Shown: positions 6,963-13,360, counted from the first letter of the stretch. The stretch: DNA of 13,391 nt from DATBDM01 sp036269915 (GCA_036269915.1 DATBDM010000219.1:1-13391), one strand, 5' to 3'. Notes: generated from the letters alone by a model not told the origin. Made by a program: numbers and translations.

Positions 6963-7906
6963 CGGCCGGCGACCTCGGCCGGCTCGGGCGCGAAGAACGG
7001 CGTCGAGACGTAGCGCTCGCCGGAGTCCGGCAGCACGACCGCGATGCGCTTGCCGGCGGCCTCCTCGCGCTCGGCGATCTGCAGAGCGGCCCACAGCGCC
7101 GCGCCGCAGGAGATGCCGGCGAGCACGCCCTCGCGGCGGGCGACGAGCCGCGCGGTCTCGAGCGCGTCCTCGTCGTCGACGCCGATGACCTCGTCGAGCA
7201 GGTCGACGTCGAGCACCGGCGGGACGAAGCCCGCGCCGATGCCCTGGATCTTGTGCGGCCCGGGCGCGCCGCCGGAGAGCACCGAGGAGGAGGCGGGCTC
7301 GACCGCGATGACCTGCAGCGCAGGGTTGCGCTCCTTCAGGAACGCCCCGGTGCCGGTGATGGTGCCGCCGGTGCCGACGCCCGCGACGAGGTAGTCGACG
7401 TCGCCGTCGAGCGCCTCCCAGATCTCCGGCCCGGTCGTGCGGCGGTGCGCCTCGGGATTGGCGGGGTTCGTGAACTGGTCGGGCAGCCAGACGTCGGGAT
7501 CGCGCGCCAGCGCTTGGGCGGCGGCGACCGCCTCGTTCATCCCGCCGAGCGACTCGGTGACGTGCACCTGCGCGCCGTAGAGCCGCAGCAGCCCCTCGCG
7601 CTCGCGACTCATCCCCTGGGGCAGGGTGAGCACGAGGTCGTAGCCCTTGGCGGCGCAGACGAAGGCGAGCGCGATGCCGGTGTTGCCGCTGGTGGCCTCG
7701 ACGATCGTCGTCCGGCCGGGCTCGATCCGCCCCTCGGCCTCGGCGGCCTCGATCATCGCGACGCCGATGCGGTCCTTGACCGACCCGCCGGGATTGAGCA
7801 TCTCGAGCTTGGCGTACACCCCGACGCCCTCGGGGGCGATGCGCGTGAGCTGCACCATCGGGGTGCGCCCCACGTGATCCGCAATGTTGATCGGGATACC
7901 CGCCAT
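6959..7906 (-). CDS. cysK: cysteine synthase (O-acetylserine sulfhydrylase)
   Basis: A PLP-dependent fold-type II enzyme that makes cysteine from O-acetylserine and sulfide or another sulfur donor. 315 residues, the normal length. PGGSVKDRIG holds the Schiff-base lysine K44, TSGNTG (72-77) is the substrate loop, GTGGT (178-182) binds the PLP phosphate, KIQGIGAGFVP (219-229) is the conserved active-site loop, GISCGAA is at 264-270, and PDSGERY (293-299) has the serine (S295) that contacts the pyridine nitrogen. GGGAGG lies 4 nt before the ATG, a good Shine-Dalgarno. It is the first gene of the seven-gene run; the PRC-barrel gene upstream is 38 nt away. A perfect 9-bp inverted repeat brackets its start site. 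CysM or cystathionine beta-synthase are alternatives, but the motifs fit CysK best. Confidence 0.95.
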   Translation of the reverse strand: MAGIPINIADHVGRTPMVQLTRIAPEGVGVYAKLEMLNPGGSVKDRIGVAMIEAAEAEGRIEPGRTTIVEATSGNTGIALAFVCAAKGYDLVLTLPQGMSREREGLLRLYGAQVHVTESLGGMNEAVAAAQALARDPDVWLPDQFTNPANPEAHRRTTGPEIWEALDGDVDYLVAGVGTGGTITGTGAFLKERNPALQVIAVEPASSSVLSGGAPGPHKIQGIGAGFVPPVLDVDLLDEVIGVDDEDALETARLVARREGVLAGISCGAALWAALQIAEREEAAGKRIAVVLPDSGERYVSTPFFAPEPAEVAGR

Positions 7907-7926
7907 TCGGCCTCCCAGGGTATCCC
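7893..7926 (-). promoter_or_regulatory. inverted repeat enclosing the cysK Shine-Dalgarno and start codon
   Basis: In the mRNA sense the arms are GGGATACCC (7926-7918) and GGGTATCCC (7901-7893), perfect 9-bp complements. The 16-nt loop holds the GGGAGG ribosome binding site and the ATG. It could be an RNA hairpin that displays or modulates the start site, or a DNA operator. TACCCT within the left arm and the next base also fits a TANNNT -10 box, so the region may be a promoter as well. Confidence 0.5.
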
Positions 7927-7944
7927 AGCCGGCCCGGGAGGGCT

Positions 7945-8208
7945 TCAGCGGTCGCCGGGAGCGGGCAGCTCCCGGGCGCCGGCGGAGTCGACGGCCAGCA
8001 CGACGCCGCGCTCGTGCATCGCCAGCACGACGTCGTCGCCGTCGGCGAAGCGCGGCTCGCCGTCGCCTTCGACGATCAGGCCCTCGAAGATGTCCGCCTC
8101 GGCGTCGAAGACCACGCGGCCGACGCGGCCCAGCTCGCGCCCGTCGGAGGCGAACACCGGGGTGCCCTCCTCCAGGCCGAGATAGGAGACGGGATCGCCG
8201 AGGTCCAT
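7945..8208 (-). CDS. PRC-barrel-like domain protein
   Basis: 87 residues, nearly all beta strands. GTPVFASDGRELGRVGRVVFDAEADIFEGLIVE is the characteristic PRC-barrel core: a 'VF..DG.ELG.V' strand-turn-strand, then an acidic loop and a hydrophobic strand. A second half (FADGDDVVLAMHERGVVLAV) completes the barrel. PRC barrels occur in RimM, photosynthetic reaction centre H subunit and many small stand-alone proteins of unknown role. It follows the EF-hand protein gene by 19 nt and precedes cysK by 38 nt. No Shine-Dalgarno is seen; a TAGTCT box 9 nt upstream could give a nearly leaderless transcript. Confidence 0.75.
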   Translation of the reverse strand: MDLGDPVSYLGLEEGTPVFASDGRELGRVGRVVFDAEADIFEGLIVEGDGEPRFADGDDVVLAMHERGVVLAVDSAGARELPAPGDR

Positions 8209-8238
8209 ACGACGCCGAGACTACCCGTTAGGCGTCGT
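8209..8238 (-). promoter_or_regulatory. inverted repeat with a possible -10 box before the PRC-barrel gene
   Basis: Perfect 8-bp arms ACGACGCC (8209-8216) and GGCGTCGT (8231-8238) surround 14 nt containing TAGTCT (minus strand, 8223-8218) and the TAA of the upstream gene. TAGTCT ends 9 nt before the ATG, so the transcript would have only a 2-3 nt leader. The hairpin could instead terminate or process the upstream transcript. Confidence 0.35.
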
Positions 8239-8701
8239 CGCCGGAGTTCTCGGCGGGGTCGTCCGCGCCGTCGTCGCCGGCCTGCGAGTCGTCGCCGCCG
8301 TCGGCGTGGGCCACCAGCTTGCGCACGGTCAGGGTGCCGCTCGCGACGTCGCCGCGGGCGACCCGCACCTGGACGACCACCCGATCGCCGTCCTGCAGGT
8401 CCTCCTCGTCGCGCGCGCCGTCGCCGTTGCGGTCCTTCACGCGCAGCTTCGCGCTCGCCAGGTCGAGCGTCACCGACTGCCCGACGAGGCCGGCTCGCCT
8501 GGTCGCGCGGTTGCCGCCCGTGACCTGCAGCTCGCCGCCCGAGTAGGTGCCGCGCAGCAGCAGGCTGAGCTTGTGGCCATGTCCCTTGGCGGAACCGTGC
8601 TCGTGCTTGACCGGATGCTCGGGCTTCGCGTCAGCGGCGGCGGGCAGGGCGAGGACCGCGAGAGCGGCGGTGGCAGCGAGAAGGGTGCGCGCGGAGGGCA
8701 T
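8228..8701 (-). CDS. secreted protein with a single EF-hand-type calcium loop
   Basis: 157 residues, family not recognised. Residues 1-25 are a clear signal peptide ending PAAADA. A His-rich stretch follows (29-44, with HEHG and HGHK), then a beta-rich domain (LLLRGTYSGGELQVTGG, then SVTLDLASAKLRV). Residues 90-101, DRNGDGARDEED, match the DxNxDGxxDxxD calcium-binding loop of EF-hands and dockerins; only one copy is present. The tail from about 135 is highly acidic (Asp/Gly-rich). The start at 8701 is chosen over the open frame upstream because the signal peptide begins there. The layout resembles small secreted OB/DUF5666-like proteins, but I do not assign a family. Metal or calcium binding is an inference from the motif and the His/Asp content. 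Confidence 0.75.
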   Translation of the reverse strand: MPSARTLLAATAALAVLALPAAADAKPEHPVKHEHGSAKGHGHKLSLLLRGTYSGGELQVTGGNRATRRAGLVGQSVTLDLASAKLRVKDRNGDGARDEEDLQDGDRVVVQVRVARGDVASGTLTVRKLVAHADGGDDSQAGDDGADDPAENSGDDA

Positions 8702-8722
8702 GCGCGCTGGATCGGCCCTGCG

Positions 8723-8760
8723 GGGCCCGCACGTGAGCGAACGGACGCACGTGCGAGCCC
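8723..8760 (-). terminator. inverted repeat between DUF1059 and EF-hand protein genes
   Basis: Arms 8723-8734 (GGGCCCGCACGT) and 8749-8760 (ACGTGCGAGCCC) pair at 11 of 12 positions around a 14-nt loop. It lies 24 nt downstream of the DUF1059 stop and 21 nt upstream of the next start, so it may end the DUF1059 transcript. There is no U-run, and each arm also has a CACGTG/ACGTGC core, so a protein-binding operator is an alternative. Confidence 0.45.
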
Positions 8761-8784
8761 TCACCGGCGGCGCTCAAGCGCGCC

Positions 8785-9000
8785 TCAGGCCATCGCGGCG
8801 GGCTCGCTCGCCCGCCAGGCCGACTCCTCCTCGAGGTGATCGCGGATCATCTGCTCGAGCTCGGGCGTGCGCTCGTGCCCGTGGACGTCGGCCGCGTGCA
8901 CCGCGGCCGCGCGGACCACCTCGTCACCCTCGCCGATGATCGTCAGCGAGCAGTTGGACTCGCTCGGCATCCGCCGGCAGTCCGCCACCATGCGTCCCAT
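8785..9000 (-). CDS. DUF1059 domain small protein
   Basis: 71 residues. ADCRRMPSESNCSLTI (6-21), with cysteines C8 and C17, then GDEVVRAAAVHAADVHGHE and TPELEQMIRDHL, match the DUF1059 family of small, probably cytoplasmic proteins of unknown function. The family pattern is a short beta sheet with conserved Cys, Ser and His followed by a helix. The start at 9000 is preceded by GAAGGGAG (9014-9007) with 6-nt spacing, a strong Shine-Dalgarno; a second ATG at 8991 would be too far from it. The gene diverges from the Ser/Thr kinase gene and has its own promoter. The long frame continuing upstream is antisense to the kinase. Confidence 0.88.
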   Translation of the reverse strand: MGRMVADCRRMPSESNCSLTIIGEGDEVVRAAAVHAADVHGHERTPELEQMIRDHLEEESAWRASEPAAMA

Positions 9001-9026
9001 GGACAACTCCCTTCGTGGACGTGTCC

Positions 9027-9056
9027 GTTCTACGCCCGCGCGGGGGGTCGGGTCAA
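9027..9056 (-). promoter_or_regulatory. sigma-70-type promoter of the DUF1059 gene
   Basis: On the minus strand, TTGACC (9056-9051) and TAGAAC (9032-9027) are separated by 18 nt. The -35 box matches the consensus at five of six positions, and the -10 box keeps the key TA. The start of transcription would be near 9020, leaving a short leader with the strong Shine-Dalgarno. This is the best promoter seen in the window. Confidence 0.55.
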
Positions 9057-9084
9057 CCCCTGGGGGAACGGATGAGCGCGGCGT

Positions 9085-9090
9085 CACAAT
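9085..9090 (+). promoter_or_regulatory. possible -10 box for a leaderless kinase transcript
   Basis: CACAAT matches TATAAT at four of six positions, including the second A and last T, and ends 6 nt before the GTG start at 9097, so transcription would start at the codon itself. GGGAGG (9091-9096) abuts the GTG with no spacing and so cannot act as a normal Shine-Dalgarno. An in-frame stop at 9073-9075 and no other start codon in between leave GTG 9097 as the only reasonable start. Confidence 0.4.
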
Positions 9091-9096
9091 GGGAGG

Positions 9097-10563
9097 GTGG
9101 CCGAGCTGTACCCAGGTGAGGAGTTCGCAGGCTGCCGCGTCGACGCGGTGGCCGGTCGCGGCGGCATGGGCGTGGTCTATCGCGCCACCCAGCTCGCGCT
9201 CGGGCGGCCCGTCGCGCTGAAGCTGCTGGCCTCCGACCGCGCCTCCGACCCCGACTTCCGCGAGCGCTTTCAGCGCGAGTCGCGCATGGCCGCGGCGATA
9301 GACCACCCGAACGTGATCCCCGTCTTCGCCGCCGGCGAGGAGGACGGGCTGCTGTACCTCGTCATGCGCTACGTCGGCGGCACCGACCTGCAGGCCCTGC
9401 TGCGCTCCCGCGGCGCGCTCGGCGGCGAGCGGGCCGCGGACGTCGTCGCCCAGGTGGCCGACGCGCTCGACGCCGCGCATGCCGCCGGGCTCGTGCACCG
9501 CGACGTCAAGCCCGCGAACGTCCTGCTCAGCGGCGACCACGCCTACCTGTCGGACTTCGGCCTGACGCGGCTCGTCGACTCCGAGACCGGGATCACGCAG
9601 TCGGGCCAGTGGATCGGCACCGTCGACTACTGCTCGCCCGAGCAGCTCCACGGCCAGGAGATCGACGCCCGTGCGGACGTCTACTCGCTGGGCTGCGTGC
9701 TCTACGCGACGCTGACCGGCACGCCGCCGTTCCACCGCGGCACGGTCCCCTCGACGATGGCCGCGCAGCTGCACGACCCGCCGCCGCGGCCGTCCGAGCA
9801 CGGCGCGCGGGCGGAGTTCGACCGCGTGATCGCCCGCTCGCTGGCCAAGGACCCGGCCGACCGCTACCCGTCCGCGGGCGACCTCGGTCGTGCCGCGCTC
9901 GCCGCGGCCCGCGGCGAGGCGGTCACCGAGTCCGAGCGCTCGGTCGCCGTCGGCCCGGCCGCGCCCGACGCTCCTACGGTCAACGGCCGCGACCTCCCGA
10001 CCGCGGCCACCGCCTACGCGACCGCGGCCACGCGGGCGGAGCGCCCGCCTGAGGCCGGACCCGCGCCCGAGCGCAGCGTCTACCGGCCCGTGCGGCTGAT
10101 GCGTTCGGCCGGGGTGGCGCTCGGGCTCGTCGCGATCCTGGCCGGGATCGGCCTGGCCCTCGGAGCGGTGCTCGGCCCCGGCGCGCCCGCGCAGAAGACC
10201 GGGCCGCTGAGCGAGGACGAGGTCCGCTCGGTCGCCCAGGACTTCGCCTCCGCCTATGCGAGCGAGGACGCGGGCGCGCTCCGGCGCACGCTCTCGCGCA
10301 ACGTCCTGCGCGTGCTGCCCGCGGGCGTCGCGCGCGGCCGCAGCCAGGTCGTCGCCCAGTACGCGCGCCAGTTCGACGGCAAGGTCCGCGGCTACACCTT
10401 CGGCGACCTGCAGATCACGGGCGGCAGCGCCGGCCGGGCGAGCGGCACCTACCGCGTCGACCGCGCCGACGGCAGCCCGATCCGCGGCCGGATCGCGCTC
10501 GGCGTCGTGCGCGAGGGCGGCGAACCGCGCATCCGGCTGATCGCCGCCACGCCGCAGGCGTAG
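9097..10563 (+). CDS. membrane Ser/Thr protein kinase (PknB-type) with NTF2-like outer domain
   Basis: 488 residues. The kinase domain (about 10-270) has the glycine loop GRGGMGVVY (20-28), ATP lysine K42 in VALKLL, catalytic HRDVKPAN (134-141, D136), DFG (153-155), and SPEQ (180-183) in place of the more usual APE. A Pro/Ala-rich linker with several Thr (about 275-330) could be autophosphorylated. One transmembrane helix lies at about 338-360. The outer part (about 370-488) reads EVRSVAQDFASAYASEDAGALRRTL, then V..YARQFDG and TYRV strands, a cystatin/NTF2-like (SnoaL-like) fold, not PASTA repeats. The protein is type II oriented, with the kinase inside. A PASTA domain is instead found in the convergent lipoprotein whose stop is 9 nt away. 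Signal and substrates are unknown. Confidence 0.93.
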   Translation: MAELYPGEEFAGCRVDAVAGRGGMGVVYRATQLALGRPVALKLLASDRASDPDFRERFQRESRMAAAIDHPNVIPVFAAGEEDGLLYLVMRYVGGTDLQALLRSRGALGGERAADVVAQVADALDAAHAAGLVHRDVKPANVLLSGDHAYLSDFGLTRLVDSETGITQSGQWIGTVDYCSPEQLHGQEIDARADVYSLGCVLYATLTGTPPFHRGTVPSTMAAQLHDPPPRPSEHGARAEFDRVIARSLAKDPADRYPSAGDLGRAALAAARGEAVTESERSVAVGPAAPDAPTVNGRDLPTAATAYATAATRAERPPEAGPAPERSVYRPVRLMRSAGVALGLVAILAGIGLALGAVLGPGAPAQKTGPLSEDEVRSVAQDFASAYASEDAGALRRTLSRNVLRVLPAGVARGRSQVVAQYARQFDGKVRGYTFGDLQITGGSAGRASGTYRVDRADGSPIRGRIALGVVREGGEPRIRLIAATPQA

Positions 10564-10572
10564 CCGGCAGAG

Positions 10573-11127
10573 CTAGCAGCGCTTGGCGACCAGCACCGTG
10601 ACGATGTCGCCCTTGTGCACCTCGTCGCCCGCCGCGGGCCGCTGGTCGCAGACGCCGGGGGTGCCGGGGAGGATCCCCTCGAGCAGTCCGCCACCGTTCT
10701 CGGTCCGGAGCCGCAGGCCGAGGCGGGTCACGCGCGCCTGCGCGTCGTCGGTCGTCAGGTGCGAGAGGTCGGGGACCACGATCGGCATCTCGCGCGTCAC
10801 GCGCACGGCGGTCAGCGTGGGCGCGTGGCGCTTGGCGGTCGCCGCGAGGTCGATCACGTTGGCGCCCGGCTGCAGCGGCACCCGCACGGTGAAGGTGCCC
10901 GCGACGACGTCGGCCGGCTGCCCGAGCACCTGGACGGACGCGTCGGCCGGGCTGACGGAGCCGCGCACGGTCAGCGTGTCCGCGCGCGTCGAGGACTGAT
11001 CGCCCGGCGCCGCGATCGTCACGCGGACGGGCGGCCCGCCGTTGCCGCCGCGCTTCGCGGACGCGCCGCAGCCGGCCACCGGCACGGTGGCCAGCAGCAC
11101 GATCAGCAGCGGCGAGGCACGGCGCAT
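10573..11127 (-). CDS. lipoprotein with glucodextranase-B-like module and PASTA domain
   Basis: 184 residues. The signal sequence ends in the lipobox VAGC (17-20), so C20 would be lipidated and the protein anchored outside the membrane. Residues about 34-112 are a beta-sandwich module (TLTVRGSVSPADASVQVLG, then TFTVRVPLQPGANVIDLAA) resembling domain B of glucodextranase (PF09136-like). Residues about 115-182 form a PASTA domain (VPDLSHLTTDDAQARVTRLG, then QRPAAGDEVHKGDIVTVLVA), whose C160 and C184 could form a disulfide. PASTA domains in PknB-type kinases bind peptidoglycan fragments. It follows the GH15 gene by 40 nt on the same strand and converges on the kinase gene. No Shine-Dalgarno; TAGCCT lies 9 nt before the ATG. 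Confidence 0.88.
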   Translation of the reverse strand: MRRASPLLIVLLATVPVAGCGASAKRGGNGGPPVRVTIAAPGDQSSTRADTLTVRGSVSPADASVQVLGQPADVVAGTFTVRVPLQPGANVIDLAATAKRHAPTLTAVRVTREMPIVVPDLSHLTTDDAQARVTRLGLRLRTENGGGLLEGILPGTPGVCDQRPAAGDEVHKGDIVTVLVAKRC

Positions 11128-11136
11128 GGCCGGACG

Positions 11137-11142
11137 AGGCTA
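11137..11142 (-). promoter_or_regulatory. possible -10 box for the PASTA lipoprotein gene
   Basis: TAGCCT on the minus strand ends 9 nt before the ATG, the same distance as TAGTCT before the PRC-barrel gene, giving a 2-3 nt leader. No Shine-Dalgarno is present. It would allow the lipoprotein to be transcribed separately from the GH15 gene 40 nt upstream. No clear -35 box. Confidence 0.3.
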
Positions 11143-11167
11143 GCGCCGCGCCCGCCGCGCTTCAGGC

Positions 11168-13345
11168 TCAGCCGCCCGCGTAGCGCGCCGCGACGATCGC
11201 CGGCTGCTCGACCGGACGGCCGGCCTGGATCGACCAGGCGAGCCGCACGTACTGGGCGTGCGACCACGCCAGCGGCGTCGCCGAGAACGTCCCCTCGCCG
11301 GCCGGGAAGCCCGGTTGCCCGCCCGGGGCGAAGTCCGGCGCCCAGACCTGCTCGGGAATCATGTAGCCGTCGTTGGCGGCCGCCGCCATGTGCGCGAGGC
11401 TCGCCCGGGCGCCCGCGCCGTCGCCGGCGAGCAGGTCGTACTCCCCGCGCTCGCCGCCGAAGATCGGCCAATTGCGCCCGATCGTCGAGTTGTTCGCCCA
11501 GTCCTCGGTCGGGTTGGCCGGGAAGCCGATGTCCCACGGGCTCCCGTCCTTGGTCTCGCCGTAGCCGTCGAAGTCGTAGCGATGCCAGAAGAAGCGGCCG
11601 CTCGGGTCTCCCCCGCCCAGCTGGCGGTCGACGACCCCGATCGTGTTGCGGATCACCGCGTCGCTCGCTGGCTTGATCCCGAGCCGCACGAGCTCGAGGA
11701 AGCTCGGGTCGACGACCTTGCGCTGGTCAACGGTCGGGCCGCTGTCGCCGAGCGAGTAGGCCGTGCCGGCGTTCGGGTTGCCGTCCTTGGTGAGGCGCAG
11801 GTAGTAGGGGCTCGCCGAGTACGGGCCGTTGGTGGTCGCCGTCTGACCCTGGATGCGCTTCTGCCAGCCGTCGGCGGTGCGCCGGTAGCGGTTCGCCGAC
11901 GCGTTGTCGCCGTTGCGCTGCGCGATGTCGGCGGCGCAGATCAGGCCGGCGATCTCCGCGGCGGTCGTCGCGGGCGAGTAGCCGGCCTGGTTCTCCCAGC
12001 GCTCCTGCGGGGTGACCGGCGCCCCGGGGAAGTTCACGAGGAAGTCGGCCGCCTTCTTGATGTGGTCGCGGTAGAGCGCGCCGTCGAAGCGTCCGAGCTG
12101 CCACGCGAGCACGATCGGCAGCGCGACCTCGTCGAGCTGCAGGTTCCCCCACTGCGGGGTGCCGTCGACGCGCGAGTTCTGCGGGAACGAGCCGTCGGGC
12201 TTCTGCTGGCGGGAGAACAGGTAGTCGACCGCCCGGTTGGCGCCGGCGGTGTCGCCGGCCGCGTTCAGCCCGGTGGCGATCTGGTAGAGGTCGCGCGCCC
12301 ACACCAGGTGGTACGCGTCGGAGGGATTGCTCAGCCCTGTGCCCCACGCCCACGGCATCGTCGGCGACGCGATGTAGGCGCCGCGGTAGGTCTTGTCCTC
12401 GTGCGCCGCGAGCGTCATCACCGACACGTCGTAGGTCGTCGGGTCGGCGCTCGCGGGCGGCGCCTTGAGGCTCGAGAGGTAGGCGTGCCAGCCGTTCGCG
12501 TACGCGCTCGAGACGGCGCCGAAGCCGCTGCCGAGCGAGGCCCGGGCGGCCTGCTCGGCGGCGTTCGGGTCAGCGCCGAAGCCGAGCGCCAGGGTGAGGT
12601 CCTGGGCGCCGCGCAGGCCGCTCAGCGCGGTCTGGCCGGTCTGCACCACGTTGCCGTTGGGTGCGCCGGTGTAGGCCCAGTCCATCCGGAAGTCGCCGCT
12701 CAGGTCGGTCCAGCCATCCGACGTGCCCTTGTAGCCGCTCGAGGTGCGCGTGAAGCCGGGCGCGGCGACGAGCGCGCTCGCCACCGGGCTGCCGCTGTCC
12801 GACGCGCGCAGGACGCCGCCGGCGCTCGTGCCGCTGTCGTCGTCGCCGTCGTTGCCGAGCGCCGGGTCGTACAGCGCGTAGGCGTCGAGCTTGTGGCCGG
12901 TCAGCGACTCGAGCCGGACGCTGATCAGCAGCGTGTTGCGGGCCGGGTCCTCGGCGTAGGTCTTGGTGATCCTGAAGCGCCCGGGCTCCTCGTTGACCTG
13001 CCGGTAGGTCAGGCTGTGGGCGTCGGCGAGCTGGAGCGTCTTCGAGGTCGCCTGCTCGTCGCGCTCGGCCCAGGTCTTGCCGTCGGAGATCACGAAGTCG
13101 AGCGACCGCACGCTCGGCGTGCCGAGGTCGGGGAAGTAGACCTCGTTGAGCTGGCCGCCTGACAGCGTGTGCCAGACCTTGCTCTGCGTCGTGGCCGACG
13201 TGCCGTAGCCGTCCTTGTCGGCCGGCGTCCAGGTCGCCTTCGCACCGGGCGCCCCAGGGGCGTCCGCCGCGAGCGCGGCCGGCGCCGCCGCGAGCGCGAC
13301 TGCGATGGCAACGATGGTCGTGCAGATCAGCCGGCGACCGGCCAT
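11168..13345 (-). CDS. secreted GH15 enzyme (glucoamylase/glucodextranase type)
   Basis: 725 residues. GH15 enzymes release beta-D-glucose from non-reducing ends of alpha-glucans by inversion. Residues 1-26 are a signal peptide ending ALA. Residues about 35-300 form the beta-sandwich seen in bacterial glucoamylases and glucodextranase domain N (TTQSKVWHTLSGGQLNEVYFP is typical). The (alpha/alpha)6 catalytic domain spans about 305-715. Landmarks are YHLVWARDLYQ (345-355), QWGNLQLDE (398-406), ERWENQAGYSP (448-458) with E451 the probable general acid, WPIFGGERGEYDLLAG (626-641), and MIPEQVW (662-668) with E665 the probable base. Glucoamylase and glucodextranase cannot be told apart by eye. Unlike Arthrobacter glucodextranase, it ends after the catalytic domain; a B-like module is in the next gene. 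GGAGAGGAG lies 6 nt before the ATG, supporting the start. Confidence 0.93.
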   Translation of the reverse strand: MAGRRLICTTIVAIAVALAAAPAALAADAPGAPGAKATWTPADKDGYGTSATTQSKVWHTLSGGQLNEVYFPDLGTPSVRSLDFVISDGKTWAERDEQATSKTLQLADAHSLTYRQVNEEPGRFRITKTYAEDPARNTLLISVRLESLTGHKLDAYALYDPALGNDGDDDSGTSAGGVLRASDSGSPVASALVAAPGFTRTSSGYKGTSDGWTDLSGDFRMDWAYTGAPNGNVVQTGQTALSGLRGAQDLTLALGFGADPNAAEQAARASLGSGFGAVSSAYANGWHAYLSSLKAPPASADPTTYDVSVMTLAAHEDKTYRGAYIASPTMPWAWGTGLSNPSDAYHLVWARDLYQIATGLNAAGDTAGANRAVDYLFSRQQKPDGSFPQNSRVDGTPQWGNLQLDEVALPIVLAWQLGRFDGALYRDHIKKAADFLVNFPGAPVTPQERWENQAGYSPATTAAEIAGLICAADIAQRNGDNASANRYRRTADGWQKRIQGQTATTNGPYSASPYYLRLTKDGNPNAGTAYSLGDSGPTVDQRKVVDPSFLELVRLGIKPASDAVIRNTIGVVDRQLGGGDPSGRFFWHRYDFDGYGETKDGSPWDIGFPANPTEDWANNSTIGRNWPIFGGERGEYDLLAGDGAGARASLAHMAAAANDGYMIPEQVWAPDFAPGGQPGFPAGEGTFSATPLAWSHAQYVRLAWSIQAGRPVEQPAIVAARYAGG

Positions 13346-13351
13346 GCCGGG

Positions 13352-13360
13352 CTCCTCTCC
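13352..13360 (-). promoter_or_regulatory. ribosome binding site of the GH15 gene
   Basis: GGAGAGGAG on the minus strand, 6 nt before the ATG at 13345. It is strong, unlike most starts in this window, and fits a highly translated secreted enzyme. The remaining bases to the window end (13361-13391) are GC-rich and I see no promoter boxes; the promoter is probably outside. Confidence 0.75.

Noticed and set aside
9065..9085. GGAAC and GTC as an ECF sigma-factor promoter for the kinase
   Set aside because: The 13-nt spacing between the elements is too short for known ECF promoters.
9001..9801. Upstream extension of the DUF1059 frame to 338 residues
   Set aside because: It runs antisense through the kinase catalytic domain, and the Shine-Dalgarno and family start place the ATG at 9000.
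10564..10572. Terminator between the convergent kinase and lipoprotein genes
   Set aside because: Only 9 nt separate the stops and I find no convincing stem or T-run there.
11258..13162. 634-codon open frame on the plus strand
   Set aside because: It is antisense to the GH15 gene, which has signal peptide, catalytic motifs and a ribosome binding site; the shadow has Arg/Val/Ala-rich composition and no recognisable motif.
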